Of a DNA stretch of 64,000 bases, positions 18,424 to 28,200 are shown piece after piece. Position numbers and translations under genes: made by a program. The stretch spans positions 1 through 64,000 of the forward strand of contig MKWL01000003.1 of NCBI GenBank assembly GCA_001899305.1, written 5' to 3'. Source of the stretch: Thiobacillus sp. 0-1251 (lineage in GTDB: Bacteria > Pseudomonadota > Gammaproteobacteria > Burkholderiales > Thiobacillaceae). The notes under the pieces were generated by a model. That model searched no databases and was not told the DNA's origin. It saw nothing but the letters and a program-made list of their open reading frames with translations. Position 1 is the first letter of the stretch. Every line of letters starts with the position of its first letter.

Positions 18424-19551
18424 ATGGTCAACGCAAACATGAATCCTGAATCGGTTTCTGAAATGCGGGCGGGAAGGCTCACGCATGTAGACACGATGAA
18501 AGCCATCGGGATGGTGTTGGTCGTCGTCGGACATTCCCCGGGTCTGGATCCGTTCATCAAGCATGTGATCTACAGCTTCCACATGCCGCTGTTCTTCTTT
18601 ATTTCTGGACTGCTTTTGACCGAAGCCAAATTGGCCCTGCCCTATAAAGCGTACTTCTCCGCCTTGTGGAAAGGACTTGCACTGCCCTACCTGTTCTTTT
18701 TCGTGGTGTCCTATCTGTATTGGCTGCCGACGCATGACATGGCGGCGAGCGCCGTCAAATACGTCGGGATGGACTGGCAAGCCCCCCTGATGGGCATTCT
18801 GGTCGGAAACGGCGACGCACTGTTCGTGAATGTGGTGTTGTGGTTTTTTACGTGTCTTTTCACGGCCTCGTTGATTTTCTTCGCTGCGAGGAAATATTTC
18901 TCGGCAGCCTTTCTGCTGGTCGCGCTGAATGGCCTGGGCGTTGTTTTTGTCCTTCTCTACGATCGGTCCTGGCCGCGTCTGCCATGGGGACTGGATAACG
19001 CGGTCGTGGCTATCGCATTTTATTCAACCGGCCATTTTTTCCGCGGATATCAGAAGGCGACGTCAGATAGGGTTTCCAAGACCGGCGCACGAATTCTTGC
19101 GTTCCTGATGCTGGCCGCGGTTGCATTTGTCGCGAACATCAATGGCAGTGTGGATTTGAATACGCTTCATTTCGGCAGCCACCGGTCTCTTTATTTTCTC
19201 GGCGCATATCTGGGGATTTTTGCGCTGTTCTACCTCTCCATCGGGATGCCAGCTACGCGTGTTTTCCGATGGTTATCGCAAAACACCATCATTATTTTTC
19301 CCACCCATTTATTGATGTTCAGCGTGTTCACCGGCATCGCCGTCGTGGTGTTCGGCTTCCCTCGCGACTTCAAGGAATCTTCTTTTATCTGGACGTTGCT
19401 GTTCCCCACAGCAGCGTTGTTGTCGAGCTATCCAGCTTCAGTGTTCATACGGCGTTTTTTCCCTTTTGTTATGGGCAAAGGTCGAACGAAGCACGCCCTT
19501 CCGCAAGACATCCAAAGCATCGAATTCGGGAGCCTGCCCGGGAACCGCTAA
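18424..19551 (+). CDS. Acyltransferase family 3 membrane protein
   Basis: A 375-residue protein with about ten membrane helices and the acyltransferase-3 signature near the N terminus: VDTMKAIGMVLVVVGHS (catalytic-type His) and FHMPLFFFISGLL. Members of this class (GumF/GumG, OafA) add acetyl or other acyl groups to sugars of exported polysaccharide at the inner membrane. The target sugar is unknown. Short spacing to the flippase gene places it in the same transcript. Confidence 0.9.
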   Translation: MVNANMNPESVSEMRAGRLTHVDTMKAIGMVLVVVGHSPGLDPFIKHVIYSFHMPLFFFISGLLLTEAKLALPYKAYFSALWKGLALPYLFFFVVSYLYWLPTHDMAASAVKYVGMDWQAPLMGILVGNGDALFVNVVLWFFTCLFTASLIFFAARKYFSAAFLLVALNGLGVVFVLLYDRSWPRLPWGLDNAVVAIAFYSTGHFFRGYQKATSDRVSKTGARILAFLMLAAVAFVANINGSVDLNTLHFGSHRSLYFLGAYLGIFALFYLSIGMPATRVFRWLSQNTIIIFPTHLLMFSVFTGIAVVVFGFPRDFKESSFIWTLLFPTAALLSSYPASVFIRRFFPFVMGKGRTKHALPQDIQSIEFGSLPGNR

Positions 19552-19635
19552 CGAGGATGTCCGAGCCGCTGAAAGCGGCAACCTGAAATTCCGGGCCATG
19601 TGCAATGCGCGCATGTTCACGAAAGGAATTTGACC

Positions 19636-20382
19636 ATGTCAACACAAGAGAACGTTCGAATAGGTGGTTTTGCCATTCGCAAAACCACGTCAGTCGACCT
19701 TGCAGCGCACCTGCTCATGCGACGGCAACAAGGCGAGCAGGTTGCGTTATTTTTTGCGAACACCAACTTCATTGTGAAATGCCGGGATTTGCGCGTGCGC
19801 ATGGCGCAGGAGGGGGTTGTCATCGCCAATGATGGTGTAGGCATGGATATCGCCGCCAGCTTGATGCAGGGCGAACACTTCGAGGAGAACCTGAATGGTA
19901 CGGACTTCGTGCCGTTCCTGTTCCGCCAGTCGGCCACACCGCTCAGGGTATTCATGATTGGCGGAAAACCTGCGGTTTTGAGGCAGGCCGCGTGGTATGT
20001 AACGCGGCAACTGGGCCAGACAGTGGTGGGCATGTGCGATGGTTACAGGTGCGTTAAAACCAGGCAGAATCTGTTGGAAACGATCAACCGGGCACAGGCC
20101 GATATCCTGCTGGTGGCGCTGGGCAATCCGATCCAGGAGAAGTGGATACTGGAGCATCGTCGGCGCTTGAATGTCCCCATTCTGGCTGGAGTGGGAGCCT
20201 TGTTCGACTTCTGGGCCGGCGATAAGCCCCGGGCGCCGATTCTTGTACAAAAGATGCGAATGGAATGGTTTTTCCGTTTATGCCTGGAACCGAAGCGGCT
20301 GGCGCAGCGCTATACGGTGGATATCGCGAAATTCCTGAAATATTGCTATCAGTATCGTTTGGACGATCGACCGCGGGGGTAG
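19636..20382 (+). CDS. WecB/TagA/CpsF family glycosyltransferase (GT26, GumM-like)
   Basis: A 248-residue GT26 enzyme. Family features: FANTNFIVKCR, VIANDGVGMDIA (about residue 64), FMIGGKPAVL, and LLVALGNPIQEKWILEH followed by GVGALFDFWAG. GT26 proteins of EPS clusters (GumM, AceP) usually transfer glucuronic acid or glucose, and WecB-type ones ManNAcA. The ATG at 19636 is placed after GAAAGGA, upstream in-frame codons being untypical. This is the last recognisable EPS gene before lolC; 84 bases separate it from the acyltransferase. Confidence 0.9.
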   Translation: MSTQENVRIGGFAIRKTTSVDLAAHLLMRRQQGEQVALFFANTNFIVKCRDLRVRMAQEGVVIANDGVGMDIAASLMQGEHFEENLNGTDFVPFLFRQSATPLRVFMIGGKPAVLRQAAWYVTRQLGQTVVGMCDGYRCVKTRQNLLETINRAQADILLVALGNPIQEKWILEHRRRLNVPILAGVGALFDFWAGDKPRAPILVQKMRMEWFFRLCLEPKRLAQRYTVDIAKFLKYCYQYRLDDRPRG

Positions 20383-20440
20383 GCGACGGGCGAAAAAGCA
20401 GCTATGGCATACTTCGGGTATTCCGTCCGCGAGTCATGCC

Positions 20441-21685
20441 TTGCTTCCTTTTGAGCTCTTGATCGGCCTGCGCTATACCCACGCCAAGCGCCGCAATCAT
20501 TTCATTTCCTTCATTTCCATCGTTTCCATGGCAGGTATCGCGCTGGGCGTGATGGCGCTGATCGTGGTGCTTTCCGTGATGAACGGTTTCCAGGATGAGT
20601 TGCGGACACGCATTCTCGGTGTGGCGGCACACCTTGAGATCAGCGGGTCGGCCGATCACTTGGCCGACTGGCGCAATGTGCTGGAACAGGCCAAACAGAA
20701 CAAGGAAGTGCTCGCCGGCGCACCCTATGTCAACGCGGAAGGCATGCTGGCCAACGGCGACATGGTGCGTGGCGCCATTATCCGCGGCGTGCTGCCGGAA
20801 CTCGAAAGCCAGGTAGCCGATTTTTCGCAGCACATGAAGGTGGGCAAACTGACCGATCTCAAGCCGGGCGGATTCGGCATCATCCTGGGCGCGGAGCTGG
20901 CGCGCGCGCTGGATGTGGTGCCCGGCGACAAGCTGGTGCTGCTGACCCCGCAGGGTAACATCACGCCGGCAGGCGTGATGCCGCGTGTCAAGCAGTTCAC
21001 CGTCATCGGCATCTTCGAGGCCGGCATGTTCGAATATGATTCTGGCCTCGCCCTGATCAATCTGCAGGACGCGCAGAAGCTGCTGCGCATGGGCGACGAC
21101 GTGTCGGGCGTGCGGCTGAAGCTCGATGACCTGTTCCGCGCGCCGTTCGTGACGCGCGAACTGGCGAACAGTCTCACCGGTCATTATTACCTGACCGATT
21201 GGACGCAAAGCCATGCGAACTTCTTTCGCGCCGTGGCGATCGAGAAACGCATGATGTTCCTGATCCTGCTGCTGATCGTCGCGGTGGCAGCCTTCAACAT
21301 CGTCTCCACCCTGGTGATGGCCGTGACCGACAAGCAGTCCGACATCGCCATCCTGCGCACGCTTGGAGCCAAGCCCTTGTCGATCATGGCCATCTTCATC
21401 GTGCAGGGTGCGTTCATCGGGGTGTTCGGCACGCTGCTAGGGGTGGCGAGCGGCGTACTGCTCGCGCTCAACGTCGAAACCGTCGTGCCTTTCATCGAGC
21501 ACATGGTCGGCATGGACCTGTTCCCGGCCGACGTGTACTACATCAGCAAACTGCCGTCCAAACTGGTATGGAGTGACGTGGGCATCATTGCCGGTGTCTC
21601 GCTCTTCATCAGTCTGGCCGCGACGCTGTACCCAAGCTGGCGCGCTTCGCGCATCAATCCGGCGGAGGCGTTGCGCTATGAGTGA
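20441..21685 (+). CDS. lolC: Lipoprotein-releasing ABC transporter permease LolC/E
   Basis: A 414-residue inner-membrane permease of the LolCDE machine that extracts outer-membrane lipoproteins and hands them to LolA. It has one membrane helix at about residues 24-47, a long periplasmic domain, and three helices near the C terminus (from about residue 265). Sequence marks: [29 protein letters not shown] and the C-terminal [16 protein letters not shown]. No ATG or GTG is available in frame at the expected position, so translation probably starts at TTG 20441 ([11 protein letters not shown]). Its 3' end overlaps lolD by 8 bases. Only one permease gene is present, so the complex may be a LolC/E homodimer with LolD. 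Confidence 0.94.
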   Translation: MLPFELLIGLRYTHAKRRNHFISFISIVSMAGIALGVMALIVVLSVMNGFQDELRTRILGVAAHLEISGSADHLADWRNVLEQAKQNKEVLAGAPYVNAEGMLANGDMVRGAIIRGVLPELESQVADFSQHMKVGKLTDLKPGGFGIILGAELARALDVVPGDKLVLLTPQGNITPAGVMPRVKQFTVIGIFEAGMFEYDSGLALINLQDAQKLLRMGDDVSGVRLKLDDLFRAPFVTRELANSLTGHYYLTDWTQSHANFFRAVAIEKRMMFLILLLIVAVAAFNIVSTLVMAVTDKQSDIAILRTLGAKPLSIMAIFIVQGAFIGVFGTLLGVASGVLLALNVETVVPFIEHMVGMDLFPADVYYISKLPSKLVWSDVGIIAGVSLFISLAATLYPSWRASRINPAEALRYE

Positions 21686-22358
21686 GATCGTGCTGCGCTG
21701 TAGCGGGTTGGGCAAGACCTTCCGGCAGGGCAAGGTCGACGTACAGGTACTGGGTGATGTCGACTTCGAAGTGAATGCCGGAGAGTCGGTTGCCATCGTC
21801 GGGGCCTCGGGTTCGGGCAAGAGCACGCTGCTGCATCTGCTGGGCGGCCTTGATGTACCGACGCGTGGCCGCGTGGCGCTGCTGGGGCAGGATCCGTTCG
21901 CCATTTCCGAGGCGGCGCGCTGCCAGCTGCGCAATACCGCGTTGGGGTTTGTCTACCAGTTCCATCACCTATTGCCGGAATTTTCCGCGCTGGAAAACGC
22001 AGCCATGCCATTGACTATCCGCCGTATGGAGCATGACCAGGCCATGGCCCGCGCAACCGAGGTGCTGAACGAGGTGGGCCTGGGGCATCGGCTTGTCCAT
22101 CGTCCCGGCGAACTATCCGGTGGCGAGCGCCAGCGCGTCGCCATCGCGCGTGCGCTGGTCACTCGGCCAGCCTGCATCCTGGCCGACGAGCCGACCGGTA
22201 ACCTCGACCGTCATACCGCCAATGCCGTATTCGACCTGATGCGCGAACTCAACCGCAAACACGAGACCAGCCTGGTTGTCGTCACCCACGACGTCGAGCT
22301 TGCCGCGCGCATGGACCGCCAGATCAGGCTGGTCGACGGGATGCTGCAAGCCCTCTGA
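21678..22358 (+). CDS. lolD: Lipoprotein-releasing ABC transporter ATP-binding protein LolD
   Basis: A 226-residue ATPase that powers LolC/E. Walker [12 protein letters not shown] (about residues 41-51), Q-loop region [19 protein letters not shown] (typical of LolD), signature [15 protein letters not shown], Walker [13 protein letters not shown], and the His switch VVTHD are all intact. The ATG at 21678 lies within the end of lolC, so the two are translationally coupled. Confidence 0.96.
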   Translation: MSEIVLRCSGLGKTFRQGKVDVQVLGDVDFEVNAGESVAIVGASGSGKSTLLHLLGGLDVPTRGRVALLGQDPFAISEAARCQLRNTALGFVYQFHHLLPEFSALENAAMPLTIRRMEHDQAMARATEVLNEVGLGHRLVHRPGELSGGERQRVAIARALVTRPACILADEPTGNLDRHTANAVFDLMRELNRKHETSLVVVTHDVELAARMDRQIRLVDGMLQAL

Positions 22359-22369
22359 GCGTTCGCGCG

Positions 22370-24712
22370 ATGCGGATCACCCTCATCGCGTTCTGCTTCG
22401 GTGTCTGGCTGCTGCAGCAACAGGCGACACTGCCTTCTGTCCGCTGGCTGGGGCTGCTTCCGTTGTTGTCTGCGGCGGTGTGGCTTCCACGTTTCTCCAG
22501 AGAGGTACCTGACACGCTGCGCCGTCTGGCAGTGGTGTTGCTGGGGGTTGCGTTGGGATTTGCATGGGCCGCATGGCGGGCCGACCTGCGCCTCGCCGAT
22601 CGTTTGCCGGATCACTGGCAGGGGGTGGACCTTGCCGTGGTGGGCGTGGTGAACGATCTGCCTCAGGCCGACACGCGAGGCGAGCGCTTCGTGCTGGATG
22701 TCGAGCGCACCCTGACGCCCCGTGGCCCGGTCCTGCATCGTATCCAGCTTGCGCGCTACTGGCCCCGCGAGGGCGCGCGCAATCCGACCGTGAAGGCGGG
22801 CGAGCGCTGGCAATTCACGGTACGGTTGAAGCGGCCCTACGGTACGCACAATCCGCACGGCTTCGACCTCGAGGCCTGGATGCTGGAACGCGACATCGCC
22901 GCCTCGGGATATGTACGCGAGAAACCCTCTCCCCGGCGTCTGGATGCGCAGGCAGCTACGCCTGCTGCGTGGATTGCCGCTGCGCGTGCCGCCATTCGCG
23001 AGCGGATCGCTGCCACCTTGGACGACACACCCTACGCCGGCGTCATCGCCGCCCTGGTGGTTGGCGACCAACGCAGCATTCCGCATGACCAATGGCGCGC
23101 CTTCACCCGGACCGGGGTAAACCACCTGCTTTCCATCTCCGGCTTGCACGTCACCATGATTGCCGCCCTGGCCGGTTGGGCGGTGGCGTTTGGCTGGCGA
23201 CGCTGGCCGCGCGCGGCAGAACGTCTTCCGGCCCGGCAGGCGGGGCTGCTGGCTGCCGTGTTGGCGGCGTATGCGTATGCCTTGCTCGCGGGCTTTCAAG
23301 TACCGGCGCAGCGCACCCTGTTCATGCTCGGCGTGCTGGCGCTGGCGTTCTGGGGACGACGTGAACCACGGCCGTTTTCTGCTCTGACATGGGCCCTGTT
23401 CGTAGTCTTGCTGATCGATCCGTGGGCGGTATTGTCGGCCGGTTTCTGGCTGTCGTTCGGCGCCATGGCGGCGATCCTGTGGGCGACATTCGGGCGCGTG
23501 GGGCAAACGGACAAGCTGCGTGCCTGGGTGACGGTGCAGGGCGCAGTCACACTGGCGCTGGCACCGGCCCTGCTGTTGCTGTTCCAGCAGGTGTCGTTGA
23601 TTTCCCCGCTTGCCAATGCCGTCGCCATTCCGGTCGTCAGTTGGCTGGTGACGCCGCTGGCCTTGCTGGGGGTGATCGTGCCGCCGCTGTGGCATGTGGC
23701 CGCCTGGTTGATGGCCTGGCTTGGCCAAGGGCTGGTCTGGGCCAGTGAACTGCCCTGGGCGGTGGTGTCGCGACCTGTGCCGGAAGGGGAGGCGCTGTTG
23801 CTGGCGGTGACGGGTACGCTGTGGCTGTTGTTGCCGCGCGGGTTTCCGATACGGGCGATGGGCGGGCTGCTGTGGCTGCCGCTGATATTCCCGCTGCGAA
23901 CGAGCATCGCACCCGATACCTTTCAGGCTGACGTGATCGACGTGGGCCAGGGTACGGCCATCCTGATCCGCACGGCGGCGCATGCGCTGCTCTACGATAC
24001 GGGCCCGGCGTTTGCCGGCAGCGACGCAGGCGAACGCATCGTCGTGCCGTATTTGCGCACATTAGGCATCGGGAAATTGTCCGGAGTCATCGTCTCGCAC
24101 GACGACAACGATCACAGCGGTGGCTTGCGATCGGTGTTGCGCGATATTCCGACAGGCTGGTTGCTGCACGGTTTGCCGACGGCGAGCCCGCTTCTGACGG
24201 CAGCCCCGTCGCCGTCCCATTGCCATCGCGGTCAGCACTGGCAATGGGACGGCGTGCGTTTTGACATTCTGAATCCACCTGTCGCGGCGTATACAGAGCC
24301 CGACCGCCGGGACAATGATTACAGTTGCGTGCTGAAAGTCAGCCGGGGCGGCCAAAGCCTGTTGATCACAGGGGACGCCGAACGGCGTGGCGAACTCGAA
24401 TTGCTGGAATCCGGCACGGATATATCGGCAACGGTATTGGTGGCCGGACATCACGGCAGCCGTACTTCGTCGCTGGCCGAGTTCGTCGAGCAAGTGCATC
24501 CGCGCTATGGGGTCTTCACGGTAGGGTATCGCAATCGTTTCGGCCATCCCCATCCGCAGGTCGTGGCGCGGTTTCGCGCGCTGGATTCGAACATTCTGCG
24601 CAGCGACTCAGGAGGGCGCATCAGCCTGACGTTTGGCGAAGCCGGGGTGGTGGCCTCAGAATATCGACCGTCCCATCGCCGCTACTGGCATACCGTTTCG
24701 TTTGATGAATGA
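22370..24712 (+). CDS. comEC: DNA internalization protein ComEC/Rec2
   Basis: A 780-residue competence channel. It has N-terminal membrane helices and an OB-like DUF4131 region (about 20-200), then the Competence membrane domain (about 215-490, GVNHLLSISGLHVTMIAALAGW, the family signature). The C-terminal metallo-beta-lactamase-like domain (about 520-770) carries DVGQGTAILIRT, SHDDNDHSGG and AGHHGSRTSS. It moves single-stranded DNA across the inner membrane in transformation. With the ComEA-like protein at 319 it suggests competence. Starts 11 bases after lolD, an arrangement typical of betaproteobacteria; its end overlaps relA by 8 bases. Confidence 0.95.
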   Translation: MRITLIAFCFGVWLLQQQATLPSVRWLGLLPLLSAAVWLPRFSREVPDTLRRLAVVLLGVALGFAWAAWRADLRLADRLPDHWQGVDLAVVGVVNDLPQADTRGERFVLDVERTLTPRGPVLHRIQLARYWPREGARNPTVKAGERWQFTVRLKRPYGTHNPHGFDLEAWMLERDIAASGYVREKPSPRRLDAQAATPAAWIAAARAAIRERIAATLDDTPYAGVIAALVVGDQRSIPHDQWRAFTRTGVNHLLSISGLHVTMIAALAGWAVAFGWRRWPRAAERLPARQAGLLAAVLAAYAYALLAGFQVPAQRTLFMLGVLALAFWGRREPRPFSALTWALFVVLLIDPWAVLSAGFWLSFGAMAAILWATFGRVGQTDKLRAWVTVQGAVTLALAPALLLLFQQVSLISPLANAVAIPVVSWLVTPLALLGVIVPPLWHVAAWLMAWLGQGLVWASELPWAVVSRPVPEGEALLLAVTGTLWLLLPRGFPIRAMGGLLWLPLIFPLRTSIAPDTFQADVIDVGQGTAILIRTAAHALLYDTGPAFAGSDAGERIVVPYLRTLGIGKLSGVIVSHDDNDHSGGLRSVLRDIPTGWLLHGLPTASPLLTAAPSPSHCHRGQHWQWDGVRFDILNPPVAAYTEPDRRDNDYSCVLKVSRGGQSLLITGDAERRGELELLESGTDISATVLVAGHHGSRTSSLAEFVEQVHPRYGVFTVGYRNRFGHPHPQVVARFRALDSNILRSDSGGRISLTFGEAGVVASEYRPSHRRYWHTVSFDE

Positions 24713-26846
24713 CATTGCCCGCCCCCGCTGCTATGAAGCCACTGATCCGGAATCGGCCCGGCAGGCGCTGGCGCGCGTATTGCCGGTGGCGGAAAACGAT
24801 CTGCCCTGGCGCGCGCTGGCGTATGCCCATGCCCAACTGGGCAGTACCCCGGCATTTGCGCACAGTGTAGGAGCGGCCTTGATCGTGGCCGAATTGCGGG
24901 TTGGGGCCGATGCCGTCGCCGCCGCTTTGTTGCATGCCTGTCTGGGCGATACACCCGATTTCGATACCACTTTCGGCACGGCTGCCCGGCTGGCCCGCGG
25001 CGTGGCTGCGATGGTCCGCATCGAGACCTTGGCCGCCAGCGCCACCGACAAGCGCGTCGACCCGCATGCCCAGCTCGAGGCCTTGCGGCAGATGGTGCTG
25101 GCGATGGTGGAGGATATCCGCGTCGTATTGGTCAAACTGGCGGAGCGCACGCATGCCCTGCGCTGCGCTGCAAGCCAGGACGCCGCGACGCGTGAGGCAC
25201 TGGGCCAGCAGGCACGCGAACTCTTCGCCCCGCTGGCCAACCGGCTCGGCGTGTGGCAGATCAAGTGGGAAATGGAAGACTGGGCGTTCCGCTATCTGGA
25301 GCCCGATACCTACAAGACCATCGCCGCGCAGCTCGACGAAAAGCGTGCCGACCGCGAAGCCTACATCAAGGGCATTATCGAACGCTTGCAGGCCGAGCTC
25401 GCGCTGCACGGCATTGACGCCGAAGTCAGCGGTCGGCCCAAGCATATCGCCAGCATCGTCAACAAGATGCGGCGCAAGCGACTGTCCTTCGAGCAGCTGT
25501 ACGACATCCGCGCGGTGCGCGTGCTGGTGAAGCACGAGATCGACTGCTACACCGTGCTGGGCCTGGTACACAACCTGTGGCAGCCGATCCCGGGCGAATT
25601 CGACGACTATATTTCGCAGCCGAAGAGCAACGACTACCGTTCGCTTCATACGGCTGTGATCGGGCCGGAGGATCGGGCACTCGAGGTTCAGATCCGTACT
25701 TTCGACATGCACCGGCATGCCGAACTCGGGGTCGCTGCGCACTGGCGCTACAAGGAGGGCGGCCGCCAGGATGCGCAGTACGAGGAAAAGATCGCCTGGC
25801 TGCGGCGCATCCTGGAATGGAAGGACGACGTTGCCGACAGCAGCGAGTTTACCGAACAGTTCAAGACCGAGCTGTTCCAGGACCAGGTCTACGTGCTGAC
25901 GCCGCAGGGCAGGGTCGTGGCGCTCGACCGGGGCGCCACGCCGGTGGATTTCGCCTACGCGCTGCACACCGATCTGGGGCATCGCTGCCGCGGCGCCAAG
26001 GTCAATGGTGCGATGGTGCCGCTCAACACGGTGCTCGACAACGGCCAGCGCGTCGAGATCGTCACGGTGAAGGAAGGCGAGCCGAGCCGTGACTGGCTCA
26101 ATCCGGCACTGGGCTACCTGGTCACCCATCGCGCACGCTCCAAGGTGCGCACCTGGTTTCGCCAGCGCGATGTCGGCGAGCAGGTGAGCCTCGGCCGCAC
26201 CCTGCTGGAAAAAGAGCTCAAGCGCCTGGGCGTGGGCGACACGAATCAGGAGAAGCTCGCGCAGCGGCTCAAGTTCGGCAAGGTGGAGGAGTTCCTGGCT
26301 GCGCTCGGTCGCGGCGATGTCGGCCAGCGCGATCTGGTCAATGCCCTGCAGGAGCCAGGCAAGCCTTCGCCGGCGCTGACGCCCACCGCCAAACCGCGTG
26401 CGCGCGCCCGATCGGGCAATCCCGTCACCATTCCTGGCCTGGGCGACGTGCCGTTGACACTGGCCCGTTGCTGCAAGCCGCAGCCACCCGACGACATTGT
26501 CGCCTACACCACGGTCGGGCGCGGACTGACCGTGCATCGTCACGACTGCGCCTCGCTCAAGCGAGCCAATCCTGCCCGCATGCTGCCAGCGGAATGGGTG
26601 CTCGACGCAAATGCCGCCTTCGAGGTGGACATTCGCCTCAAGGCCTTCGACCGGCAAGGTCTGCTGCGCGACGTGTCCGACGTCATCGCCAAGGACAGGC
26701 TCGACGTGCTGCGCGTGAATACCGAGAGTCGTGGCGAATATGCCCATATGCAGCTCACCGTGCGGATACGGGAACTGCAGCAGCTGGCTCGGCTGCTGGC
26801 GCGCCTGCAGCATGTACAAAACATGATCGAGGTGAGCCGCGGCTGA
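24705..26846 (+). CDS. relA: (p)ppGpp synthetase RelA
   Basis: A 713-residue long RSH enzyme. The N-terminal HD hydrolase region is degenerate (AAALLHACLGDTPD lacks the HD and ED metal ligands), as in monofunctional RelA. The synthetase domain (about 225-350) has YDIRAVRVLV, GEFDDYISQPKSNDYRSLHT and EVQIRT. TGS (about 390-450, VYVLTPQGRVVALDRGATPVDFAY), zinc-finger/RIS (CCKPQPPDD to HRHDC) and ACT (about 635-710) domains follow. It makes ppGpp on starved ribosomes. ATG 24705 overlaps the comEC stop by 8 bases; no separate SpoT is in the window. Confidence 0.95.
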   Translation: MNDIARPRCYEATDPESARQALARVLPVAENDLPWRALAYAHAQLGSTPAFAHSVGAALIVAELRVGADAVAAALLHACLGDTPDFDTTFGTAARLARGVAAMVRIETLAASATDKRVDPHAQLEALRQMVLAMVEDIRVVLVKLAERTHALRCAASQDAATREALGQQARELFAPLANRLGVWQIKWEMEDWAFRYLEPDTYKTIAAQLDEKRADREAYIKGIIERLQAELALHGIDAEVSGRPKHIASIVNKMRRKRLSFEQLYDIRAVRVLVKHEIDCYTVLGLVHNLWQPIPGEFDDYISQPKSNDYRSLHTAVIGPEDRALEVQIRTFDMHRHAELGVAAHWRYKEGGRQDAQYEEKIAWLRRILEWKDDVADSSEFTEQFKTELFQDQVYVLTPQGRVVALDRGATPVDFAYALHTDLGHRCRGAKVNGAMVPLNTVLDNGQRVEIVTVKEGEPSRDWLNPALGYLVTHRARSKVRTWFRQRDVGEQVSLGRTLLEKELKRLGVGDTNQEKLAQRLKFGKVEEFLAALGRGDVGQRDLVNALQEPGKPSPALTPTAKPRARARSGNPVTIPGLGDVPLTLARCCKPQPPDDIVAYTTVGRGLTVHRHDCASLKRANPARMLPAEWVLDANAAFEVDIRLKAFDRQGLLRDVSDVIAKDRLDVLRVNTESRGEYAHMQLTVRIRELQQLARLLARLQHVQNMIEVSRG

Positions 26847-26897
26847 GCATGCCGGGCCGCCGCTTGTCTGCCCCTTATCGTTGATCGCTTTCACGCC

Positions 26898-27776
26898 ATG
26901 CCAGCCCAGCCCGCCATTTTCGATCCCATTCCCCTTCATGCACGGCATCTGTTCTTCGATCTGGAGCCAGGGGCCGATTGCCGGTCAGCCCTGCATGCGC
27001 TGGCCGCACAATGCGACGGTCACTCGGCCGTGCTGGGTATCGGCCAGGAGGTTACGCAGGCCCTCGGCGTGCAGCTTGAGGGGCTGCGTGGTTTCCCCGT
27101 CCTGCCGGATGCACGCCCTCCGATTCCGGCGACACAACATGCACTCTGGCTGTGGCTGCGCGGCGATGAGCCAGGCGATCTGCTGTTGCGCGGCCATGCC
27201 TTACAGGCGCTGGTTGCACCCGCCTTCAAATTGACGCAGGCGGTTGTCAGTTTCCGCCATCAGGATTGCCGTGATCTGACAGGATACGAAGACGGCACCG
27301 AAAATCCCAAGGATGAGGATGCGGTCGAGGCTGCAGTGGCGCAGGGGCAGGGCGCGGGCATCGACGGTTCCAGTTTTGCGGCGGTGCAGCAGTGGCTGCA
27401 TGATTTCCCCGGATTCGATGCAATGTCCCGTGCCGAGCAGGACAACTGTTTCGGCCGCGAACGCGACAGCAATGAAGAGCTCGATGATGCGCCCGAATCG
27501 GCGCACGTCAAGCGCACCGCGCAGGAGAATTTCGAACCCGAGGCCTTCGTGGTCCGCCGTTCCATGCCGTGGGTGGCGGGCGCAGATGCGGGACTCGTGT
27601 TCCTGGCGTTTGGCAAGTCGTTCGATGCCTTCGAAGCGCAACTGCGTCGTATGACTGGCCACGACGATGGCATCACCGACGCGCTGTTCCGCTTCACCCG
27701 CCCGCTTACCGGCGGGTATTACTGGTGTCCGCCGCGGGGCAGTGCGGGCATCGATCTGAGGGCCTTGGAGCGCTGA
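26898..27776 (+). CDS. Dyp-type haem peroxidase (YfeX-like)
   Basis: A 292-residue DyP-type peroxidase, probably type B (no Tat signal, compact length). The family's GxxDG motif is present as GYEDGTENPKD (about residue 131), the proximal haem His falls in the DDAPESAHVKR segment (about residue 200), and the distal Arg in EAFVVRRSMPW is conserved. These enzymes oxidise dyes or porphyrinogens with H2O2 in the cytoplasm. A near-adjacent small membrane protein follows 2 bases later. Confidence 0.92.
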   Translation: MPAQPAIFDPIPLHARHLFFDLEPGADCRSALHALAAQCDGHSAVLGIGQEVTQALGVQLEGLRGFPVLPDARPPIPATQHALWLWLRGDEPGDLLLRGHALQALVAPAFKLTQAVVSFRHQDCRDLTGYEDGTENPKDEDAVEAAVAQGQGAGIDGSSFAAVQQWLHDFPGFDAMSRAEQDNCFGRERDSNEELDDAPESAHVKRTAQENFEPEAFVVRRSMPWVAGADAGLVFLAFGKSFDAFEAQLRRMTGHDDGITDALFRFTRPLTGGYYWCPPRGSAGIDLRALER

Positions 27777-27778
27777 AC

Positions 27779-28186
27779 ATGGCTGTGTCGGATGGCGCTC
27801 CGAACGAGCCGTCTGCACGGCTGCCATGGTGGCGCAACTGGAAAGTGATGCTGCCGTTGTGGTGCGCGATCGGCGGGCTGGTATGGCTGGGACTGCATTT
27901 CAATGTCGACCGCGGCGTGATCGCAGCCAGCGTGGTGGCGGTGGGGCTGATCTCCAATGCCTTCGTCTGGCTGCTGGGCGTCATCGCATTGGTGCCGGTG
28001 ATCGGCCCGATCATCGTCAAGATCCTGTCGATCGGCTTCATCTGGCTGCTCAACGCGATCGGCTATCTGGTGTCCTATGTCGCCATCCGGCGCGGCTATT
28101 CGAAGGACGTCCTGACCTATCGCGGGCTGACCATTGCGGTCATCATCGGCATCGTGATCGGTTTCGTGCTCGGGAAGCTGCTCTAG
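27779..28186 (+). CDS. Small hypothetical membrane protein
   Basis: A 135-residue protein with three or four hydrophobic segments (about 22-42, 48-85, 92-112 and 115-133) and a hydrophilic N-terminus. It starts two bases after the DyP stop, so the two are almost surely co-transcribed. No domain is recognised. Repeated VIGPIIVKILSIG and IGIVIGFVLGKLL helices resemble small inner-membrane proteins of unknown role. Confidence 0.75.
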   Translation: MAVSDGAPNEPSARLPWWRNWKVMLPLWCAIGGLVWLGLHFNVDRGVIAASVVAVGLISNAFVWLLGVIALVPVIGPIIVKILSIGFIWLLNAIGYLVSYVAIRRGYSKDVLTYRGLTIAVIIGIVIGFVLGKLL

Positions 28187-28200
28187 TCCTGGGAAAGCGC

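Noticed and set aside
22211..23983. 590-codon minus-strand frame over comEC
   Set aside because: Composition is dominated by Arg/Gln/His repeats typical of a shadow; comEC on the other strand has full family motifs.
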